From Sphingobacteriia bacterium 28-36-52 (GTDB lineage: Bacteria; Bacteroidota; Bacteroidia; Chitinophagales; Chitinophagaceae), in the NCBI GenBank assembly GCA_002281575.1, contig NCGN01000003.1, forward strand, positions 248,001 through 312,000: a stretch of 64,000 bases of DNA. Direction: 5' to 3'. The notes below the pieces were generated by a model that was not told where the DNA came from, searched no databases, and saw only the letters and a program-made list of their open reading frames with translations. Below, piece by piece: positions 61,059-64,000 of the stretch. Position 1 is the first letter of the stretch; every line of letters starts with the position of its first letter. The translations under genes were made by a program, and so were the position numbers.

Positions 61059-63281
61059 CTATTTAATAACTTGTTGCAATCGTTCAAACTCTTGTTGATT
61101 CAAGGGATTGTTGACCGCTTGTGCTATATCACGTTTTTCAGCTGCGGTTAAGTGAAAGCTTAAACTAGCTGGAGCTTCTTTTTTTGATGGTATATATTGA
61201 AAGGAGAATCGATAAAAATTATTTCCGTATGCTTTATGCAAATAATCCAATTGATCATGCTGATAATAGTCTTGAATCTTGAACCAATTGTTTTGTAAAA
61301 TTAAAAAAGGCTTGGTTAAAAAACCAATCAATGAATTACTTTCCAATGGTTTATCCCAATCACTTAAACTTCTATCACGTATCTGAATTAAAATCACTTT
61401 AGCTGTATTTGCTTGTAGCCAATCTTTAAATACAGAAATAAATCTTAGTGCAGATTCTTGCCCATAATTGTCTCTTAAGCCAGCGTCCATTACATCAATA
61501 ACCGGATTGGTAGGCAACCATACATTGGGCAAAACATAAGGAAATGTTGCATTCATTCTTAGCGCCGATAATAAATTAATATCGTTGCTTTTTTGATTAT
61601 ATAAAAAGCTATTGAAATCGATTGCATCGGGATCAAAAGATAGGATATTGGTGGTATCTGATACTGGTCGCATTAAAAAACGAACAGGCCTAGAAGCTAT
61701 AATCATTTTTCGGCCATCACGAGTTATCACCGAATTAAAGAAAACGGAGGGAATGGTGGCTGTTGCTTCCGCCTGCTCATAATCACGAACTCTTTTATGC
61801 ATAATTCCACCAGTATTCTCTTTTAGTTTCTCTTCAAATGCATACCCCCTATCTTTTACATACTCAAACCCATTTGCGGTAAATTTTTGTGCAGGACCCA
61901 ACATATCTCTTGTTAAGAAAGAGGAAAATAGTGGGCTTAATAAATCTTTAGAAATATTGTTTACATATTGTTTGTCCTGTAAATTAATTGGGTTGCCTTT
62001 AATCTTTTCATGATACAATTCCCTAAAATAAACAGCCCCCAACATACCACCCGATGCCCCATTAATCAACAAGGTTTTCTTCATGAGTTGACCTTGCATC
62101 AAGCTATCCAAATATTGCAGGGTATTCATTGTGAAAGTAGCACTTCTGGTTCCGCCACCACTGGTATTAATGATGTACATGATGGGTTTCTCTTGACCCT
62201 GTTGAGCCTTCCAATTATTGAGTATTTCTAAAAAAGCAGCTTTGTCTTTTTCTACAGAATCTATAGATGCTAAATGTTGTATTGATTCTCTGGTATATTC
62301 GGGCCTTCCCGAGCCCTTGGCATAATCTAATCCGTATGCTTTGTTTCTTGGATCAATGATTTCAAATTGGTATAAAATATTAGCTAATAAATATGCCGCA
62401 ATTACAGTAACAAATGTATAAGAGCGCAAAAATAATGTGAGTGCCCCCGATGCAGCAATTAAAATAGCTAGTAACAACGTAATACTTGATGCTGCTGGTA
62501 GTTGAAACAATTTAGTATCAGAACTAAATCCTACTAAGATTAAAAAAACAAATGCAATCATGATGGCAATAATGGCTGCAAAATGATGTCGGTTAAAAAC
62601 AGCTTCTAAAAATTCAGGATTGTAATGCTTTACATTTCTTGGTTTACGTAATTTAAATGCAGCACTAAAAAACCAATCAACTCTTAAATCTTGTTTTAAA
62701 TCGGGCTCTTTGTGTTTGTCTGGAATTAAATCGTAATGCTTATTGGCGTCTGTTATAGTTGCAGAAATAGTGCTGTAAATTTTTTTATCAGCACCAAAAA
62801 AATATAGAAAAGCAAAAGCAATTGATAGTATAAATCCTCCTGTATATCCCAATGCAAGCTTTATAAAATCGGATAATAAAAATAATTCCTGATTAATGGT
62901 ATATTGGTACGCTTCAACCAAATAAAATATTAAAAAGGAAAATGGAATAATAGCATTGTTGATACAGTATTTTAAAAACGGTTGTGCAGTGGTTGCCAAA
63001 AATTGAATTCGACCACTATTCAAAATAAATGTGGTAATATTCCAACTCATCATAAAAACACCCGATGTAACACCAACTATGGCGGTACTTAAGGGGTTAA
63101 TATTACCAAAATATTCTGGCGCTAGAAATAATGAATAGGCTCCAAAGGTTTTCATGAAACTACCACCAACCGTTGCAAATAAAATATACCAAAAGAATAA
63201 AAATATCTGGTACCTACGAAAATGCAACAACAACAGTTGTATTGGGAATGAATACCAAAAACCTATCAGATATCGCTTCAT
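61059..63281 (-). CDS. Patatin-like phospholipase domain with multi-pass membrane N-terminus
   Basis: 740 residues. The first 310 residues contain about eight hydrophobic segments (around 23-40, 60-82, 108-126, 143-163, 232-252, 264-284, 288-308), a membrane module I do not recognise. Residues about 365-620 are patatin-like: oxyanion loop SGGGTRS (374-380), nucleophile Ser410 in NGASGG and catalytic Asp599 in DAG (canonical DGG/DGA). The serine-aspartate dyad is thus intact. It is probably a membrane-bound lipid acyl hydrolase; which side of the membrane the active site faces cannot be decided by eye. Downstream of the heme A synthase gene on the same strand (47 bp). Confidence 0.8.
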   Translation of the reverse strand: MKRYLIGFWYSFPIQLLLLHFRRYQIFLFFWYILFATVGGSFMKTFGAYSLFLAPEYFGNINPLSTAIVGVTSGVFMMSWNITTFILNSGRIQFLATTAQPFLKYCINNAIIPFSFLIFYLVEAYQYTINQELFLLSDFIKLALGYTGGFILSIAFAFLYFFGADKKIYSTISATITDANKHYDLIPDKHKEPDLKQDLRVDWFFSAAFKLRKPRNVKHYNPEFLEAVFNRHHFAAIIAIMIAFVFLILVGFSSDTKLFQLPAASSITLLLAILIAASGALTLFLRSYTFVTVIAAYLLANILYQFEIIDPRNKAYGLDYAKGSGRPEYTRESIQHLASIDSVEKDKAAFLEILNNWKAQQGQEKPIMYIINTSGGGTRSATFTMNTLQYLDSLMQGQLMKKTLLINGASGGMLGAVYFRELYHEKIKGNPINLQDKQYVNNISKDLLSPLFSSFLTRDMLGPAQKFTANGFEYVKDRGYAFEEKLKENTGGIMHKRVRDYEQAEATATIPSVFFNSVITRDGRKMIIASRPVRFLMRPVSDTTNILSFDPDAIDFNSFLYNQKSNDINLLSALRMNATFPYVLPNVWLPTNPVIDVMDAGLRDNYGQESALRFISVFKDWLQANTAKVILIQIRDRSLSDWDKPLESNSLIGFLTKPFLILQNNWFKIQDYYQHDQLDYLHKAYGNNFYRFSFQYIPSKKEAPASLSFHLTAAEKRDIAQAVNNPLNQQEFERLQQVIK

Positions 63282-63328
63282 TTAATAGACAAGCAGCACA
63301 ATAATGGTTTTTGTGTTGCTATTTAAAT

Positions 63329-64000
63329 TTAGCAAATTTTAGGCCGAACCAAAAATAAAATGGTTACTAATGATAGTAATAATAACATTCCTGTGAGTTG
63401 ATGCAATTGTGCCATCCACTCAAAACTTCCCCAAATACCAGGCACAATAGTGCTACTTGTTAAAACAGAAGCAATACCTAATATTACTTGAAGCAATGTG
63501 AATAATAACGGAAACTTAGCAGCAGTTTGCAAAGTAGGCGTTTTCGCTACTTTAAATAATTTAATAGACCATAAGATCATTAACACTAAAATCAAATAAG
63601 CTAACCCTCTGTGTATAAAATGTATTAATGTGGTATTATCAATAAAATTTAATAATAATGGTTGATGACTAAATAAATTATCTGGAACCCATGCACCATT
63701 AATAGTAGGCCATGTTGCTGCAACATTGGCTGCTTTATGCCCTGCCATTAAAGCCCCATATATTAATTGAAGTATTAATAACCCAATCAACAATAGGTTT
63801 TGTTTTCGCAATAATTTACTTGCCACTAAATGATTTGTAGGAACCAATAATTTTAATGCAAACCAATAAGTATAACTCAATAAACCCAAGGCCAAAATAA
63901 AATGCAGTGCTAACCGAGTGGGCTTTACATAAACCGCATCACCTGTTAATCCACTCGCAACCATGATCCAACCCACTAATCCTTGTAAAGCCCCTAAAAG
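63329..64000 (-). CDS. ctaA: Heme A synthase (CtaA/COX15), 3' part, cut by the window edge
   Basis: The frame is open to base 64000 and reads LLGALQGLVGWIMVASGLTGDAVYVKPTRLALHF, an internal COX15 sequence, so the true start lies beyond the window and the GTG at 63976 is not the start. About 223 residues are present with five membrane helices. Heme-ligand-type His residues appear in RLALHFILALG, LIHFIHRGLAYL and MAQLHQLTGMLLL. The enzyme oxidises the heme O methyl group to a formyl, giving heme A for cytochrome oxidase, which points to aerobic respiration. Confidence 0.9.
   Translation of the reverse strand, partial: LLGALQGLVGWIMVASGLTGDAVYVKPTRLALHFILALGLLSYTYWFALKLLVPTNHLVASKLLRKQNLLLIGLLILQLIYGALMAGHKAANVAATWPTINGAWVPDNLFSHQPLLLNFIDNTTLIHFIHRGLAYLILVLMILWSIKLFKVAKTPTLQTAAKFPLLFTLLQVILGIASVLTSSTIVPGIWGSFEWMAQLHQLTGMLLLLSLVTILFLVRPKIC

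Noticed and set aside
63329..63976. A truncated heme A synthase as a pseudogene.
   Set aside because: The frame stays open to the window end with good COX15 sequence, so it is simply cut by the window.

Overview
The window is a gene-dense, AT-rich chromosomal segment (roughly 37-40% G+C by eye) from a member of the phylum Bacteroidota, most likely family Chitinophagaceae. The phylum call rests on the gliding/type IX secretion-associated lipoproteins GldD and GldH with GldE, a SusC/SusD outer-membrane pair, promoters of the Bacteroidota type (TTTG, about 19 bp, TAnnTTTG), the near absence of Shine-Dalgarno sequences, a CarB that ends without the allosteric domain, and a RicT-type PSP1 protein beside the DNA polymerase III delta-prime gene. 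The family call is an inference from overall protein resemblance. I see no prophage, integrase, transposase, CRISPR array, rRNA or convincing tRNA. About 58 protein genes are supported, one of them cut by the right window edge.

Layout. 1-2.2 kb: a MurU-like nucleotidyltransferase and an AmgK-like sugar kinase fused to a RapZ C-terminal domain, probably for cell-wall amino-sugar recycling. 2.2-4.5 kb: a LigT-fold protein divergent from umuDC across a palindromic operator; the UmuD-like protein lacks its catalytic Ser/Lys pair. 4.5-11 kb: a DUF4136 lipoprotein, a stand-alone C-terminal half of CarB, ComEC, PurH and an EamA transporter. 11-17.8 kb (minus strand): mutY, ssb, gldE, gldD, a DUF3109 protein, a LutB-like iron-sulfur protein and a polysaccharide-deacetylase-like protein. 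17.9-21 kb: HU, a TPR protein, a 31-residue basic ribosome-associated peptide and RNase G. 21-25.6 kb: an isolated susCD pair. 26-31.4 kb: radA, comF, glutathione peroxidase, holB and ricT.

31.4-46.6 kb: an M3 peptidase, mutL, a PBP4-type peptidase, an arginase-fold protein, a two-component system translationally coupled to gldH, yicC, an NrtR-like regulator divergent from ligA, a DUF2461 protein, two unknown lipoproteins and asd. 46.8-53.9 kb: a PfkB kinase and then a compact phenylacetyl-CoA epoxidation operon (TetR regulator, paaE, paaA, paaB, paaC, paaD, paaG, paaI, paaY) behind a promoter whose spacer holds a palindromic operator. 54-64 kb: obg, a small secreted protein, typA, a DoxX protein, an alpha/beta hydrolase, fabH, a lipid kinase, a membrane-anchored patatin-like protein and the 3' part of a heme A synthase gene.

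Most genes are household functions: genome maintenance (umuC, mutY, ssb, radA, mutL, ligA, holB), RNA metabolism (rng, yicC, RicT), translation GTPases (obg, typA), nucleotide and amino-acid synthesis (carB part, purH, asd) and envelope/motility (gldD, gldE, gldH, PBP4, susCD). The most unusual points are several proteins whose family-defining catalytic residues are missing while the fold is kept (UmuD-like, LigT-like, arginase-like, NrtR-like, and the MutL endonuclease motif), the kinase-RapZ fusion, the split CarB, and the operator-in-spacer promoter of the paa operon.
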